Of a stretch of 64,000 nt of DNA, positions 1 through 8,963 are shown in pieces (within the stretch, counting starts at the first letter, position 1; each line of letters begins with the position of its first letter). The position numbers and the translations under genes were made by a program. This DNA comes from UBA4416 sp038327195 (GTDB lineage Bacteria; Bacteroidota; Bacteroidia; B-17B0; Aurantibacillaceae): NCBI GenBank assembly GCA_038327195.1, contig JBBQKU010000001.1, positions 124,001 through 188,000 on the forward strand, read 5' to 3'. The notes below the pieces were generated by a model. The model was not told the DNA's origin. It did not search any database and was given only the letters and a program-made list of their open reading frames with translations.

Positions 1-474
1 ATCCATACAACCAACAATCATGTTATTTAATTGATCGTTTATTGGATTCCAAGTACTTCCTCCATCAATTGATTTGAAAATACCACCAGATACACCGCCT
101 GCATATATTACATTTTGATGCTTTTTATCAAAAACAATTGCACGAACACGTCCGCCAACATTGTCAGGGCCTAGTTCAGTCCAATTTAATCCTAATGCAG
201 CACTGCTATTAGTCTTAGATAAAGAAGAATTTTGCATACGAAGTAACGCTTCTTGTTGCGCCATAGTTCGAGCTTCTTCGTTAATAATTCCAGTGATAGG
301 ATCTGCTTGAAGCATATGGTAATATGCAGCAGCTCCTGCCCAACTTTGAGCTTTATTTTTTTCGTTACTTTCAAAACGTGCAGTATAGTGCGACGATTTG
401 ATTAATGTTATTGGAGCAGCTATCAAAATAGCTCCGCTAACAAAATAAGCTAGGGTTTTAAAATTTAGTTTCAT
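1..474 (-). CDS. Secreted BNR/sortilin-like repeat protein, N-terminal part (truncated by window edge)
   Basis: Reading from the ATG at 474 down to base 1 gives 158 codons without a stop; the rest lies outside the window. The N-terminus has a Lys then a hydrophobic stretch (about residues 8-24) that looks like a signal peptide or anchor. After a linker come GGRVRAIVFD, an IYAGGVSGGIFKS-type segment and SIDGGSTWNP, which is the Asp-box/BNR pattern of VPS10/sortilin-like beta-propellers. In Bacteroidota such proteins are usually exported and often carry a type IX C-terminal sorting domain, which cannot be seen here. A TATATTTG-type -7 element lies upstream. Function is unknown; secreted propeller is an inference from the motif pattern. 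Confidence 0.8.
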   Translation of the reverse strand, partial: MKLNFKTLAYFVSGAILIAAPITLIKSSHYTARFESNEKNKAQSWAGAAAYYHMLQADPITGIINEEARTMAQQEALLRMQNSSLSKTNSSAALGLNWTELGPDNVGGRVRAIVFDKKHQNVIYAGGVSGGIFKSIDGGSTWNPINDQLNNMIVGCMD

Positions 475-508
475 GGCGATTGTGTTTTTTTCAATAATGT
501 TCTAAATA

Positions 509-516
509 CAAATATA
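509..516 (-). promoter_or_regulatory. Candidate -7 promoter element (TATATTTG)
   Basis: The minus-strand octamer TATATTTG matches the Bacteroidota -7 consensus TAnnTTTG and lies 35 nt upstream of the truncated BNR gene. The neighbouring hairpin at 522-543 (8-bp arms) sits where a -33 box would be, and the -33 match is poor. Confidence 0.35.
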
Positions 517-640
517 ATCTATTTTTACCCCAAAAGGTAAAAAAAGTGTAAAAATGGTCACATTTAATTAACAACTGGTAGGATTATTTAGTTTTCTGGT
601 AACAAATAAAAACCAAGCGTTTTTCTAAGAAGTCTTTTTT

Positions 641-1537
641 TTAAAAAACATGCTTTTCAGCATGATAGGATGATCTAACCAATGCACCACTTTCAACATA
701 TCTAAAACCTTTAGATAAAGCAATTTCTTTCCATTTTTTAAATTCATCGGGATGAACAAATCTATCTACAGGTAAATGTTTTGGTGTTGGCTGTAAGTAT
801 TGCCCTATTGTAATAACATCACAATTTACAGATGATAAATCATTAATAGTCTCTAAGAGTTCTTCTTCAGTTTCTCCTAATCCAACCATAATACCTGATT
901 TAGTGCGCACTCCAGCCTCATGCAGTCTTTTAAGAACCTCTAAGCTTCGATCATACTTTGCTTGTATTCGAACTTGAGCTGTTAAACGTCTTACAGTTTC
1001 CATGTTATGTGATACAATATCAGGTTTTACATCAATAATGCGTTGTAAATTTTCCCATTTTCCAGCAAAGTCAGGAATTAAACATTCAAATTTTGTTGCA
1101 GGACTAATTTCTCTAATAGCTTTTATAGTTTCGGCCCAAATAATAGAACCACCATCTTTTAAATCGTCTCTATCAACTGAAGTAATAACGCAATGCTTTA
1201 CACTCATTAATTTAACTGAGTTAGCAACACGTTTTGGTTCATCCCAATCAGCCGCTTTTGGCTTGCCAGTTGCAACAGCGCAAAATCCACAAGAACGTGT
1301 GCAAATATTTCCTAAGATCATAAAAGTTGCTGTGCCCGCACCCCAACATTCACCCATATTTGGACAGTTACCACTTTCGCAAATAGTATGTAATTTATGT
1401 TCTGCTACAATTTTTCTAACTTTTAAATAATCTTCGCCAATTGGTAATTTAACACGCAACCAATCTGGTTTACGAGGCTTATCTAATATATTTTTAATTT
1501 GAGATTCTTCCATTTTTTTAAAACCATTTTTTTCCAA
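641..1537 (-). CDS. lipA: Lipoyl synthase (radical SAM)
   Basis: LipA inserts two sulfurs into protein-bound octanoyl groups to make the lipoyl cofactor of 2-oxoacid dehydrogenases and GcvH. Numbered from the ATG at 1537, the auxiliary cluster ligands are C53, C58 and C64 (CESGNCPNMGEC) and the radical-SAM ligands are C79, C83 and C86 (CTRSCGFC). The conserved RSSYHAEK tail is present near the C-terminus. Full length is 298 aa, in the family range. The ATG at 1537 overlaps the upstream gene by 20 nt; an alternative ATG at 1513 (MEESQ) starts 5 nt after that gene's stop and may be the true start. It is co-oriented with the outer-membrane protein gene and likely translationally coupled to it. 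Confidence 0.97.
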   Translation of the reverse strand: MEKNGFKKMEESQIKNILDKPRKPDWLRVKLPIGEDYLKVRKIVAEHKLHTICESGNCPNMGECWGAGTATFMILGNICTRSCGFCAVATGKPKAADWDEPKRVANSVKLMSVKHCVITSVDRDDLKDGGSIIWAETIKAIREISPATKFECLIPDFAGKWENLQRIIDVKPDIVSHNMETVRRLTAQVRIQAKYDRSLEVLKRLHEAGVRTKSGIMVGLGETEEELLETINDLSSVNCDVITIGQYLQPTPKHLPVDRFVHPDEFKKWKEIALSKGFRYVESGALVRSSYHAEKHVF

Positions 1538-2273
1538 ATACGAAACCTACATATAACGTTACAATAAAGTTTTCGGCAGGATTACGAGCCATTATTGGTA
1601 ATGCTTTAGGGTAATAATCAAAAATCACACCTGTTTCTATAGCTTTAACCTTGTTTGAATATGGAGCATATTCAAAACTTAGATTAGCTTTAGCATAAAG
1701 TCCTGGATAAATTTTTAATTCCGAAAGTCCATCAAGCGCCGGACCTTTTCCTGAAATACTATCTATGGTGTGCCTGTTTGGATCATACCTTACAGATTCC
1801 TGGTATTTTGTACCAAAGCTATTTTGTCTGTAAACTAAAATATAATTAGGTTTAGCAAACGTAAGATTTCCTCCTAAATAATAAGATGTGCGAATTTCAA
1901 CTGATTTTCGATCCGCACGTTTAAAAATAGTAGTTTGGTAACCAACGCCAGCTCTAAATAATAAAATACTATTTAGTTTTCCGTAAATAAAACGTTTTGA
2001 ATTATCGGATTGATTAGAAACTTTTATTTCTTTCGGATGTTTTAAATTAAGAGCTTCAACTTCTAAAAGTCGCTTTCTTGTTCCGGAAACATGTTTTGCC
2101 CTCATGAAATTAACTCCAAAACCTCTACTATGAGCGAAAACACCAAAAGACATCTCGTTTCTATAAAGTACATTTGGATCATTACCATTTGCAATTGCTT
2201 GAGATGAACTTTGAGAATTAGCTAATTGACTTAGTAAAACTGCAATTATTAAATATGAGAATTTCGTAAACAC
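1518..2273 (-). CDS. Putative outer-membrane beta-barrel protein of unknown function
   Basis: A 251-aa protein with a clear signal peptide (hydrophobic residues 5-18, probable cleavage near ANSQ). The mature part is rich in alternating hydrophobic/aromatic strands with Arg/Lys/Tyr and ends in FGKKWF, an aromatic C-terminus typical of outer-membrane barrels. No enzymatic motif is visible. The stop codon overlaps the first ATG of lipA, so the two are probably cotranscribed. A TACTTTTG -7-like element lies just upstream. Barrel assignment is inferred from pattern only. Confidence 0.75.
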   Translation of the reverse strand: MFTKFSYLIIAVLLSQLANSQSSSQAIANGNDPNVLYRNEMSFGVFAHSRGFGVNFMRAKHVSGTRKRLLEVEALNLKHPKEIKVSNQSDNSKRFIYGKLNSILLFRAGVGYQTTIFKRADRKSVEIRTSYYLGGNLTFAKPNYILVYRQNSFGTKYQESVRYDPNRHTIDSISGKGPALDGLSELKIYPGLYAKANLSFEYAPYSNKVKAIETGVIFDYYPKALPIMARNPAENFIVTLYVGFVFGKKWF

Positions 2274-2280
2274 GTATAAA

Positions 2281-2288
2281 CAAAAGTA
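2281..2288 (-). promoter_or_regulatory. Candidate -7 promoter element (TACTTTTG)
   Basis: On the minus strand TACTTTTG fits TAnnTTTG and lies 8 nt upstream of the ATG at 2273, implying a very short leader for the outer-membrane protein/lipA pair. No clear -33 box was found. Confidence 0.4.
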
Positions 2289-2366
2289 GCTATAATTTTT
2301 ATTTATGTATAATTTGTTTTTTGTCTTAATTTTAACAAGAAATTATTAATGTAAAAACTATACAAT

Positions 2367-2774
2367 ATGCTTACAAGCAAAGTTATCTATAAAGGAGAAT
2401 TAAGAACTGAAGCTAATCACTTGCAGTCAAATACGATTATTAATACAGATGCACCAAAAGATAATCATGGAAAAGGAGAAGCATTTTCTCCAACAGATTT
2501 AGTGGCTACTGCTTTGGCAAGTTGTATGATTTCTATAATGGGAATAGTAGCTTTAAAAGACGGTATAACTTCTGTAGAAGGAACAATAGCTGAGGTTACA
2601 AAAATTATGTTTACAGATCCTAGAAGAATTGGAGAAATTCATTTAAAGATTTCATTTCCCAAAAAGGATTTCACTGAAAAAGAAAAAAAGATTTATGAGC
2701 ATGCTGCTCTTACATGCCCAGTAGCAAAAAGTTTGCATCCTGATTTAAAACAGGTTATTGAGTTTGTTTGGTAA
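2367..2774 (+). CDS. OsmC/Ohr family peroxiredoxin-like protein
   Basis: A 135-aa protein of the OsmC family, which reduces organic hydroperoxides with a pair of cysteines at the dimer interface. Both are present: C53 in ALASCMISI and C117 in ALTCPVAKS, with the preceding SPTDLVATAL segment typical of the family. Length is normal. It converges on the ytxJ-like gene, and the two reading frames overlap by 20 nt at their 3' ends. The neighbouring bacillithiol-linked gene fits a redox role. The exact subfamily (OsmC versus YhfA-like) is not resolved. Confidence 0.92.
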   Translation: MLTSKVIYKGELRTEANHLQSNTIINTDAPKDNHGKGEAFSPTDLVATALASCMISIMGIVALKDGITSVEGTIAEVTKIMFTDPRRIGEIHLKISFPKKDFTEKEKKIYEHAALTCPVAKSLHPDLKQVIEFVW

Positions 2775-3114
2775 TAGCTTCTAAAATCGAATTTGCACTA
2801 ATATCGGTGTGAGAAGAAGAATAAAAACAACTTCCGTTTTTAATCAATAATACTTGAGGTGAAGCGTGTTCAACTTTGAATAGTGATTCTATTTCATTAG
2901 AAATATCTCGGTGATTTAATAAATCTAAATAATAAGCTGGAATTTTTTCATCATCGTTCCACCTTGTTTCTAGTCTATTTAGAGCCATAGAACTTATAGA
3001 ACAGCGTGTGCTGTGCTTAAACAACAAAACAGCCAAATTTTCTTGAGGCTGTTTGTTTGATATTGAAATAATTTCTTGTAGCTGATTTTTATCAGTTAAT
3101 TGATGCCAAAGCAT
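2755..3114 (-). CDS. ytxJ: YtxJ family bacillithiol-linked thioredoxin-like protein
   Basis: A 119-aa protein matching the YtxJ (DUF2847) family: a strand ending in LLFKHSTRCSIS with the single redox Cys at C38, then a YYLDLLNHRDIS segment, the family's cis-Pro region ASPQVLLIKNG and a C-terminal helix. Family members are proposed monothiol bacilliredoxin-like proteins in organisms that use bacillithiol. The overlap with the convergent osmC-like gene suggests they share a short 3' region. Its start is 6 nt from the stop of the small upstream lipoprotein gene. Confidence 0.88.
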   Translation of the reverse strand: MLWHQLTDKNQLQEIISISNKQPQENLAVLLFKHSTRCSISSMALNRLETRWNDDEKIPAYYLDLLNHRDISNEIESLFKVEHASPQVLLIKNGSCFYSSSHTDISANSILEAITKQTQ

Positions 3115-3120
3115 TAGAAA

Positions 3121-3252
3121 TTAAACTGATTTTTTTGCAGAAATAGTAGTATTAGCTTTAGAATATGCTGGACATTTTTCGTGCGATTTGCAAGAAGATA
3201 AAACCGAACATAATGCAATTGATAAAACTGATAGTAAAGCTAATTTTTTCAT
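3121..3252 (-). CDS. Small lipoprotein, about 43 aa
   Basis: The open frame extends upstream to 3309, but the ATG at 3252 (MKKLALLSV) gives a normal lipoprotein signal with lipobox LSSC followed by KSHEKCPAYSK. A TTTG-N18-TATATTTG promoter at 3281-3310 lies inside the longer version, so the short start is preferred. The mature peptide is only about 25 residues with a second Cys. Its function is unknown. It is followed closely by ytxJ on the same strand. Confidence 0.7.
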   Translation of the reverse strand: MKKLALLSVLSIALCSVLSSCKSHEKCPAYSKANTTISAKKSV

Positions 3253-3280
3253 AAATGATTTTTTTAAATATATATAATAA

Positions 3281-3310
3281 CAAATATATAGTAAATTGCC
3301 TAAAATCAAA
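3281..3310 (-). promoter_or_regulatory. Bacteroidota-type promoter for the small lipoprotein gene
   Basis: On the minus strand a TTTG (3307-3310) is followed after 18 nt by TATATTTG (3281-3288), matching the -33 TTTG / -7 TAnnTTTG consensus. It lies 28 nt upstream of the ATG at 3252. Confidence 0.6.
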
Positions 3311-3373
3311 AAAATATTATGACAAATGTCAGATTTTTTTTAAAGTTTAATTAATATAAGGGAATTTAAGCCA

Positions 3374-4054
3374 ATGAATTGGGAACATATTTTCAAAACT
3401 GAAACCTCAAAGCCGTATTATATCCATTTAGATGAATATATAAAATCAGAACGCATTAATGGAAATGTATTTCCAAAATCAAATGAGGTTTTTAAGGCAT
3501 TTGATTTGACTCCATTAGAAAAACTAAAAGTTGTTATAATTGGACAAGATCCATACCACAAAGTAAATCAAGCCCATGGATTAAGTTTTTCTGTAAATTA
3601 TGGAATAAAAACGCCACCATCATTAGTAAATATTTATAAAGAATTAAAATCAGATTTAAATATCCCTATTGTTAATCATGGAAATTTAACTCATTGGGCT
3701 AAACAAGGCGTCTTATTATTAAACGCTACATTAACTGTTAAAGAAGCACAACCCGGCAGTCATCAAAAACAAGGCTGGGAAGTTTTTACAGATGAAATAA
3801 TAAAATATATTTCTGAAAATACTGAGAATACAGTTTTTTTATTGTGGGGAAATTTCGCAAAATCAAAAGCAGAATTAATAAATGCTTCAAAACATTTAGT
3901 TTTAGAAGCCGCGCATCCATCACCACTTGCACGAGGTGCTTTTTTTGGCTGTAAGCATTTTTCTAAATGTAATGAGTTTTTGATTTCAAAGGGTAAAACG
4001 CCAATTGATTGGAATCTCAATGAAATAGATTTGTTTTCTGTGAAAAAAGTGTAA
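3374..4054 (+). CDS. ung: Uracil-DNA glycosylase, family 1
   Basis: Removes uracil from DNA to start base excision repair. The 226-aa protein has the water-activating motif GQDPYH at residues 57-62 (catalytic Asp59), the LLLNATLTV strand, the LLWGNFAKSK segment and the minor-groove loop HPSPL at 181-185, with its catalytic His181. Length and order of motifs are those of canonical Ung. The next gene, hemW, starts about 30 nt downstream on the same strand, so the two may be cotranscribed. Confidence 0.97.
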   Translation: MNWEHIFKTETSKPYYIHLDEYIKSERINGNVFPKSNEVFKAFDLTPLEKLKVVIIGQDPYHKVNQAHGLSFSVNYGIKTPPSLVNIYKELKSDLNIPIVNHGNLTHWAKQGVLLLNATLTVKEAQPGSHQKQGWEVFTDEIIKYISENTENTVFLLWGNFAKSKAELINASKHLVLEAAHPSPLARGAFFGCKHFSKCNEFLISKGKTPIDWNLNEIDLFSVKKV

Positions 4055-4083
4055 GATTTGCGTTAATTTCTTTTAAAAATAAT

Positions 4084-5211
4084 TTGAGCGGCATTTATAT
4101 ACATATTCCTTTTTGTAAGCAAGCTTGTAATTATTGTGATTTTCATTTTTCAACTTCGTTAAAATTAAAAGCAAATTTAATTGATTCTATTTTACTCGAA
4201 ATTGATTTAAGAAATTCTTATTTAGAAAACAAAAACATTGAAACTATTTATTTTGGCGGAGGTACGCCAAGTTTATTATCTGAAAAAGAGTTATTTTTAA
4301 TTTTAGAAAAGATATATAAAAATTACAATGTATCGTCTAACGCCGAAATAACTTTAGAAGCCAATCCCGATGATTTAAGTATTGAAAAACTGAAAGAGTT
4401 AAAGCGATTAGAAATTAATAGATTAAGTATTGGTTTGCAAAGTTTTAATAATGAAGAATTAATTTGGATGAATAGAGCGCATACGGCAACAGAAAGTGAA
4501 GCAAGCGTGAAACGAGCTCAGGATAAAGGTTTTGAAAACATTTCGATCGATTTAATTTACGGCTCAAAATTCAGTAATATCACAAATTGGAAAAAAACAT
4601 TGGAAAAAGCCATTGCTTTAAACGTAAAGCATATTTCGAGTTATAACTTAACAATAGAAGACAAAACAAAACTCGGGCATGATTTTAAAGTAAAAAAAGA
4701 AATTGCAATTGATGATGAAAAAAGTTCAGAATTATTTTTAGAAATGATAGATCGTTTAGAGAAAAATAATTTTATTCAATACGAAATATCTAATTTTGGT
4801 AAAGAAAATTATTTTAGTAATCATAATTCTAATTATTGGAAAGGTATTGAATATATCGGATTTGGTCCTTCTGCCCATTCGTTTGATGGGGTTTCTCGGC
4901 AATGGAATATCTCTAATAACAGTTTATATATAAAAAATGTGACTGAAAAAAATGAAATATATTTTGAAAAAGAAATTTTATCGGAAGTCGATCAGTTTAA
5001 TGAATACATTTTAACTTCATTAAGAACCATTTGGGGAATTGATGCGATGGTTTTAAAAAATAAATTTAATTCAAATATTTTAAATTCATTTAACGAAAAA
5101 ATTAAAACATATATTTTTAATGACATGGTTATTTTTAATAATAATAAGTATGTATTAACAAGTAACGGAAAATTATTTGCAGATAAAATAGCAAGTGAAT
5201 TGTTTGCTTAA
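4084..5211 (+). CDS. hemW: HemW-type radical SAM protein, putative heme chaperone (TTG start)
   Basis: A 375-aa member of the HemN-like family. The radical-SAM motif CxxxCxxC is at C11, C15 and C18 (CKQACNYC), followed by YFGGGTPS and the SIGLQSFN segment. An HNSNYW motif near residue 246 matches HNxxYW, associated with heme binding in HemW and used to separate it from coproporphyrinogen dehydrogenase HemN. The frame begins with TTG at 4084; no in-frame ATG precedes the cluster, so TTG is almost certainly used. It is likely cotranscribed with ung and converges with recX. Confidence 0.93.
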   Translation: MSGIYIHIPFCKQACNYCDFHFSTSLKLKANLIDSILLEIDLRNSYLENKNIETIYFGGGTPSLLSEKELFLILEKIYKNYNVSSNAEITLEANPDDLSIEKLKELKRLEINRLSIGLQSFNNEELIWMNRAHTATESEASVKRAQDKGFENISIDLIYGSKFSNITNWKKTLEKAIALNVKHISSYNLTIEDKTKLGHDFKVKKEIAIDDEKSSELFLEMIDRLEKNNFIQYEISNFGKENYFSNHNSNYWKGIEYIGFGPSAHSFDGVSRQWNISNNSLYIKNVTEKNEIYFEKEILSEVDQFNEYILTSLRTIWGIDAMVLKNKFNSNILNSFNEKIKTYIFNDMVIFNNNKYVLTSNGKLFADKIASELFA

Positions 5212-5224
5212 AATAACAAAACTA

Positions 5225-5713
5225 TCAATCAATTTCTTTATCATTTAAAATATCAAAAACTAAGTCTCTTTCGTAACCTTTACTCAAAGCGTAATTCAAG
5301 ACATTGAGTTTTAATTTTATAGGACTTTTTTCATTCGTTAATCGTTGTTTTGTTTCAATTAATTTTCTCAAAGTATGAATGTATTCTGTGTCGTCAATTT
5401 GCTGCATTGCTTTTTTAATGCAGTATTCGCTAACTCGTTTTTGTTTCAGTTCAATTTTAATTTTGATACGCCCCCATTTTTTTATTGAATGTTTGCCATG
5501 CGCAAATTGCATTGCAAAACGCTCTTCATTTAAAAAATTTGATTCTATTAATGATGAAATAATATTTTCTACTGCCTCGGGCCATAAGCCGAAACCGTAT
5601 AATTTATCGCGAGCCTCTTGCTGACAACGTTCTTGATACGCGCACCAACTTTGCATTTTGATTAATGCAATTTCGGGATTTGTTATTTTATCGGTTTGTT
5701 TTTTCTCGAACAC
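5225..5713 (-). CDS. recX: RecX regulatory protein
   Basis: A 162-aa protein made of three-helix RecX repeats: AYQERCQQEARDKL, then an LIESNFLNEERFA segment, then KWGRIKIKIELKQKRVS. RecX binds RecA filaments and limits recombinase activity. Length is in the family range. recA is not in the window. It is divergent from the RNA methyltransferase gene with a 38-nt gap, and its 3' end faces hemW. Confidence 0.92.
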   Translation of the reverse strand: MFEKKQTDKITNPEIALIKMQSWCAYQERCQQEARDKLYGFGLWPEAVENIISSLIESNFLNEERFAMQFAHGKHSIKKWGRIKIKIELKQKRVSEYCIKKAMQQIDDTEYIHTLRKLIETKQRLTNEKSPIKLKLNVLNYALSKGYERDLVFDILNDKEID

Positions 5714-5736
5714 ATGTAAAAATAATATTTCTTTGT

Positions 5737-5744
5737 TACATTTG
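5737..5744 (+). promoter_or_regulatory. Candidate -7 promoter element (TACATTTG)
   Basis: TACATTTG fits TAnnTTTG and ends 7 nt before the ATG at 5752, so the mRNA for the methyltransferase would be nearly leaderless. It lies in the short divergent gap with recX. Confidence 0.45.
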
Positions 5745-5751
5745 AATAATT

Positions 5752-7110
5752 ATGTTAGAATTGCCTTCATCGTTTTTAAGTTCCATTTCAAATTGTTGTG
5801 GCTTTGATAAAGAAGCCTTTATTGAAGCACATCAAATTGATTCACCAACAAGTATTCGCCTTAATCCATTTAAACCAGCAATTTTAAATTTTGAATTAGA
5901 TAAAAAAGTGCCGTGGATTGAAAATGGTTTTTATTTAGATGAACGCCCTAATTTTACAAATGATTTAGCATTTCAAGCAGGATGTTATTATGTGCAAGAA
6001 GCAGGCTCAATGTTTATACAACACGCTTTATTAAGTTGCGTTGATTTTAATAATCAACTATTAGCTTTAGATATTTGTGCTGCGCCTGGTGGAAAAAGTA
6101 CTTTGCTAAATTCGTTACTTAATGCTGAAAGCGTTTTAGTATCTAATGAAGTTTCGAAACCACGTGCTGAGGTTTTATCTCAAAACATAACAAAATGGGG
6201 AACTAGTAATGTGATTATAACAAATAATGACCCAACCGCATTTAGTAATATTGAAAACGTATTTGATGTAATTGTAGTTGATGCACCTTGCAGTGGTTCA
6301 GGATTGTTTCGTAAACAACATGATGCAATTGATGAATGGAGCGAAGATAATGTGAACTTATGTGCACAACGCCAAAAACGAATTTTAGCTGACATTGCAG
6401 GTAGTTTAGCAAATAATGGTGTGTTGCTTTATTCAACGTGTTCTTATTCGGAAAAAGAAAATGAAGAAATTACAGATTGGCTAGTGCAAGAATTTAATTT
6501 AATAAGTATTCAAATTCCACTTCAAAAAGAGTGGGGAATTATTGAAACAACTGGAAAAAAAACGCAAGCTTACGGCTATCGATTTTACCCTGACAAAACA
6601 AAGTCGGAGGGATTTTTCTGTTCTGTATTTGTGAAAAAGAGTGAGGTAAAAAGTTACCGTTCTACTAAAAAAAACAAGCACGAAACGTTTTCCGATATTA
6701 AACCTAAAGAAAAAGAATTTTTTGTAAATTGGATAAAAAATGTAAACAATCAAATTATAATTAAATTCAAAGACGATTATTTATTGACGAATGCCTTAGC
6801 TGTTGATTTTATTAATAAATACACGCATTTGTATTTGAAAAAAGTTGGAACTACTATTGGAAGTTTAATTAAAAATGAGGTTATTCCTCATCATGATTTG
6901 GCATTGAGTATTCATAAAAACGATCAGATAAAAACTCATGAAAGTGATTACGAGGAAGCGATTCGTTTTATGAAAAAAGAAAATTTTAAAATCGAATGTG
7001 ATAATGGTTGGATTTTAATGACCTATAAAAATTTTGGTTTAGGCTGGATAAAACAATTAGGAAATAGGTTTAATAATTATTTACCTAACGAATTAAGAAT
7101 TTTAAAATAA
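5752..7110 (+). CDS. RsmB/NOP-type RNA (cytosine-5) methyltransferase, RsmF-like
   Basis: Transfers methyl groups from SAM to C5 of cytosine, most likely in 16S rRNA. The 452-aa protein carries DICAAPGGKS (about residue 107), VVDAPCSGSG (about 176, motif IV with Cys) and LYSTCSYSEKENE (about 225, motif VI catalytic Cys). A C-terminal extension of about 150 aa resembles the RsmF/NOP-domain tail (PUA-like). Which cytosine it modifies cannot be read from the sequence. The start follows a promoter-like TACATTTG. Confidence 0.92.
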   Translation: MLELPSSFLSSISNCCGFDKEAFIEAHQIDSPTSIRLNPFKPAILNFELDKKVPWIENGFYLDERPNFTNDLAFQAGCYYVQEAGSMFIQHALLSCVDFNNQLLALDICAAPGGKSTLLNSLLNAESVLVSNEVSKPRAEVLSQNITKWGTSNVIITNNDPTAFSNIENVFDVIVVDAPCSGSGLFRKQHDAIDEWSEDNVNLCAQRQKRILADIAGSLANNGVLLYSTCSYSEKENEEITDWLVQEFNLISIQIPLQKEWGIIETTGKKTQAYGYRFYPDKTKSEGFFCSVFVKKSEVKSYRSTKKNKHETFSDIKPKEKEFFVNWIKNVNNQIIIKFKDDYLLTNALAVDFINKYTHLYLKKVGTTIGSLIKNEVIPHHDLALSIHKNDQIKTHESDYEEAIRFMKKENFKIECDNGWILMTYKNFGLGWIKQLGNRFNNYLPNELRILK

Positions 7111-7146
7111 ATTATTTACACGATTAATTATTAAAAACAAAAAACT

Positions 7147-7455
7147 ATGTTTGGAAAATTTGGTGATATGATGGGAAAACTTCAAGAAATGAAGCAAAAA
7201 ACTGAAGAAATAAAATTGAAATTAGATAACACTATTTTAAATATTGAAGGCGCAGGCGGCGATATTAAAATTTCATTAACTGGAAATAAAGAAATAAAAT
7301 CTATTACTATTTCTCCCGCTTTGCAACATGGTAATAAAGAAGAATTTGAAGAACAGTTAGTAGTGACATTAAACAGAGCTTTAAACAAAGCCCAAGAAGT
7401 TAATGATAACGAGATGAAGCAAGCGGCAAGTGGAATGTTGCCAGGACTGGGTTAA
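7147..7455 (+). CDS. YbaB/EbfC family nucleoid-associated protein
   Basis: A 102-aa protein beginning MFGKFGDMMGKLQEM, then an amphipathic helix, IEGAGGDIKISLTGN and the terminal helix ending AASGMLPGLG. This is the YbaB/EbfC fold, a small dimeric DNA-binding protein often linked to recF/recR loci. It follows the methyltransferase by 36 nt on the same strand. Its stop overlaps the stop of the convergent GH3 gene. Confidence 0.93.
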   Translation: MFGKFGDMMGKLQEMKQKTEEIKLKLDNTILNIEGAGGDIKISLTGNKEIKSITISPALQHGNKEEFEEQLVVTLNRALNKAQEVNDNEMKQAASGMLPGLG

Positions 7456-8960
7456 CCTTTTAAACTTCCTAAAATTTCATCAACAATTATTCTTGTATTA
7501 TTTAAGCGTGGCACTTTAAATTGTCCGCCTAGTTTGTTATTTGATTTTAACCAATTATAAAATGTTCCTTTTGGTAAAGATGTTATGGTTGGTAATTGTA
7601 AAATATAATTATTAAAGCGCTTGGCTTCGTAATCCGAATTGATAGCTTTTAAATTATCATCTAATATTTTTATAAAATAATCTAAATGTTCAGGTTCATT
7701 TTCAAACTCAATGAGCCATTGGTGTGCACCTGAATTTCCATCCATAAAAATGGGGGCAACAGTATAATCAATAATATGAGTTTTTGTTTTTTCGCACGCT
7801 ATTTTAATGGCATGTTCAGCATTATGTATCATTACTTCTTCTCCAAATACATTAATACATTGTTTCGTGCGGCCAGTAATAATAAAACGGTATGGCGATA
7901 AATTTGTAAACTGAATTGTATCTCCTAATTGGTAACGCCACAAACCTGCGTTGGTAGTAATTAATAATGAATAATTTTTATTGAGTTGAACTTCAGATAA
8001 ATTATATGTTTTTGGGTTTGAGTTTTGCAAATCGCTTACTAAAATAAATTCATAGTAAATTCCATAGTCTAACATCAATAACATTTCGTTGCTAACTTTT
8101 TCATCTTGTATTCCAAAAAAGCCTTCAGATGCACTGTATAATTGCATATAGGCTACTTGAGAATTGTCGAATAAATTTTCAAACAAATGCTGGTATGGTG
8201 TAAAACTTACGCCACCATGAAAATAAACTTCTAAATTAGGCCATACATCTTTTAAAGTTTTCGTTTTTTTAATTTCTAAAATGCGTTTTATTAAAACAAG
8301 CATCCAACTTGGAACGCCCGCTAAACTTGTCACATTTTCATTGGCCATACTTTGCGCAATTTTTTCAAGTTTATCTTCCCAGTTTTCCATTAATGCTATG
8401 TTAACATCAGGCGCTCTAAAATATTCTGCCCACATAGGTAAATTTTGAATAATAATTGCACTCACATCACCATGAAACGAATTATGTTCTCCAAAATGAT
8501 CAGTTTTATAACTTCCTCCTAGTGCTAAATTTTTACCTGTAAATAATTTAGTTTCTGAATTGTTAATACATTGAAATGTAATCATATCTCTTCCGCCATT
8601 GTAATGACAGCCATTCAAAAACTCTTTACTTACTGGAATGTATTTGCTTTTGTCAGTCGTACCGCTACTTTTTGCAAACCATTTAATTTCTGTATTCCAT
8701 AATAAATTTTGTTCGCCTCTTCGTGTTCGTTCAATAAATGGTTTTAATGATTCATAATCTTGTAAAGGAATTGATTTAAATTGTTCTGCATTTGAAATAT
8801 ACTTGAAACCATGTGTTTTTCCGAAGCTTGTATTTTTTGCATTATCCACTAAATTAAGCAACCATTCATTTTGTACATCGTGAGGATATTTCATAAACAA
8901 CTCAATTTGGTGCATGCGTTTTTTCATGAGCCAAGATGCTATGGAATTAAGAATTGCCAT
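7452..8960 (-). CDS. GH3 family acyl-adenylate-forming enzyme
   Basis: A 502-aa protein of the GH3 superfamily (ANL-type adenylating enzymes; the plant members conjugate amino acids to jasmonate and auxin). Visible features are the nucleotide-binding SSGTTDKSKYIPVS segment, YSASEGFFGIQ in the middle, LLITTNAGLWRYQLGDTI, and FITGRTKQCINVFGE leading into the C-terminal domain. Bacterial GH3 proteins are common in Bacteroidota, but their substrates are not known. The ATG lies 3 nt from the stop of the upstream TPR gene, suggesting an operon of three genes ending here. Confidence 0.88.
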   Translation of the reverse strand: MAILNSIASWLMKKRMHQIELFMKYPHDVQNEWLLNLVDNAKNTSFGKTHGFKYISNAEQFKSIPLQDYESLKPFIERTRRGEQNLLWNTEIKWFAKSSGTTDKSKYIPVSKEFLNGCHYNGGRDMITFQCINNSETKLFTGKNLALGGSYKTDHFGEHNSFHGDVSAIIIQNLPMWAEYFRAPDVNIALMENWEDKLEKIAQSMANENVTSLAGVPSWMLVLIKRILEIKKTKTLKDVWPNLEVYFHGGVSFTPYQHLFENLFDNSQVAYMQLYSASEGFFGIQDEKVSNEMLLMLDYGIYYEFILVSDLQNSNPKTYNLSEVQLNKNYSLLITTNAGLWRYQLGDTIQFTNLSPYRFIITGRTKQCINVFGEEVMIHNAEHAIKIACEKTKTHIIDYTVAPIFMDGNSGAHQWLIEFENEPEHLDYFIKILDDNLKAINSDYEAKRFNNYILQLPTITSLPKGTFYNWLKSNNKLGGQFKVPRLNNTRIIVDEILGSLKG

Positions 8961-8963
8961 GTA

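Noticed and set aside
192..374. 60-codon minus-strand frame near the left edge
   Set aside because: It is out of frame inside the truncated BNR protein gene, whose correct frame runs from 474 to the window edge.
1002..1430. 142-codon plus-strand frame over lipA
   Set aside because: It lies antisense within the well-supported lipA gene, with no promoter or family signal; a shadow of lipA codons.
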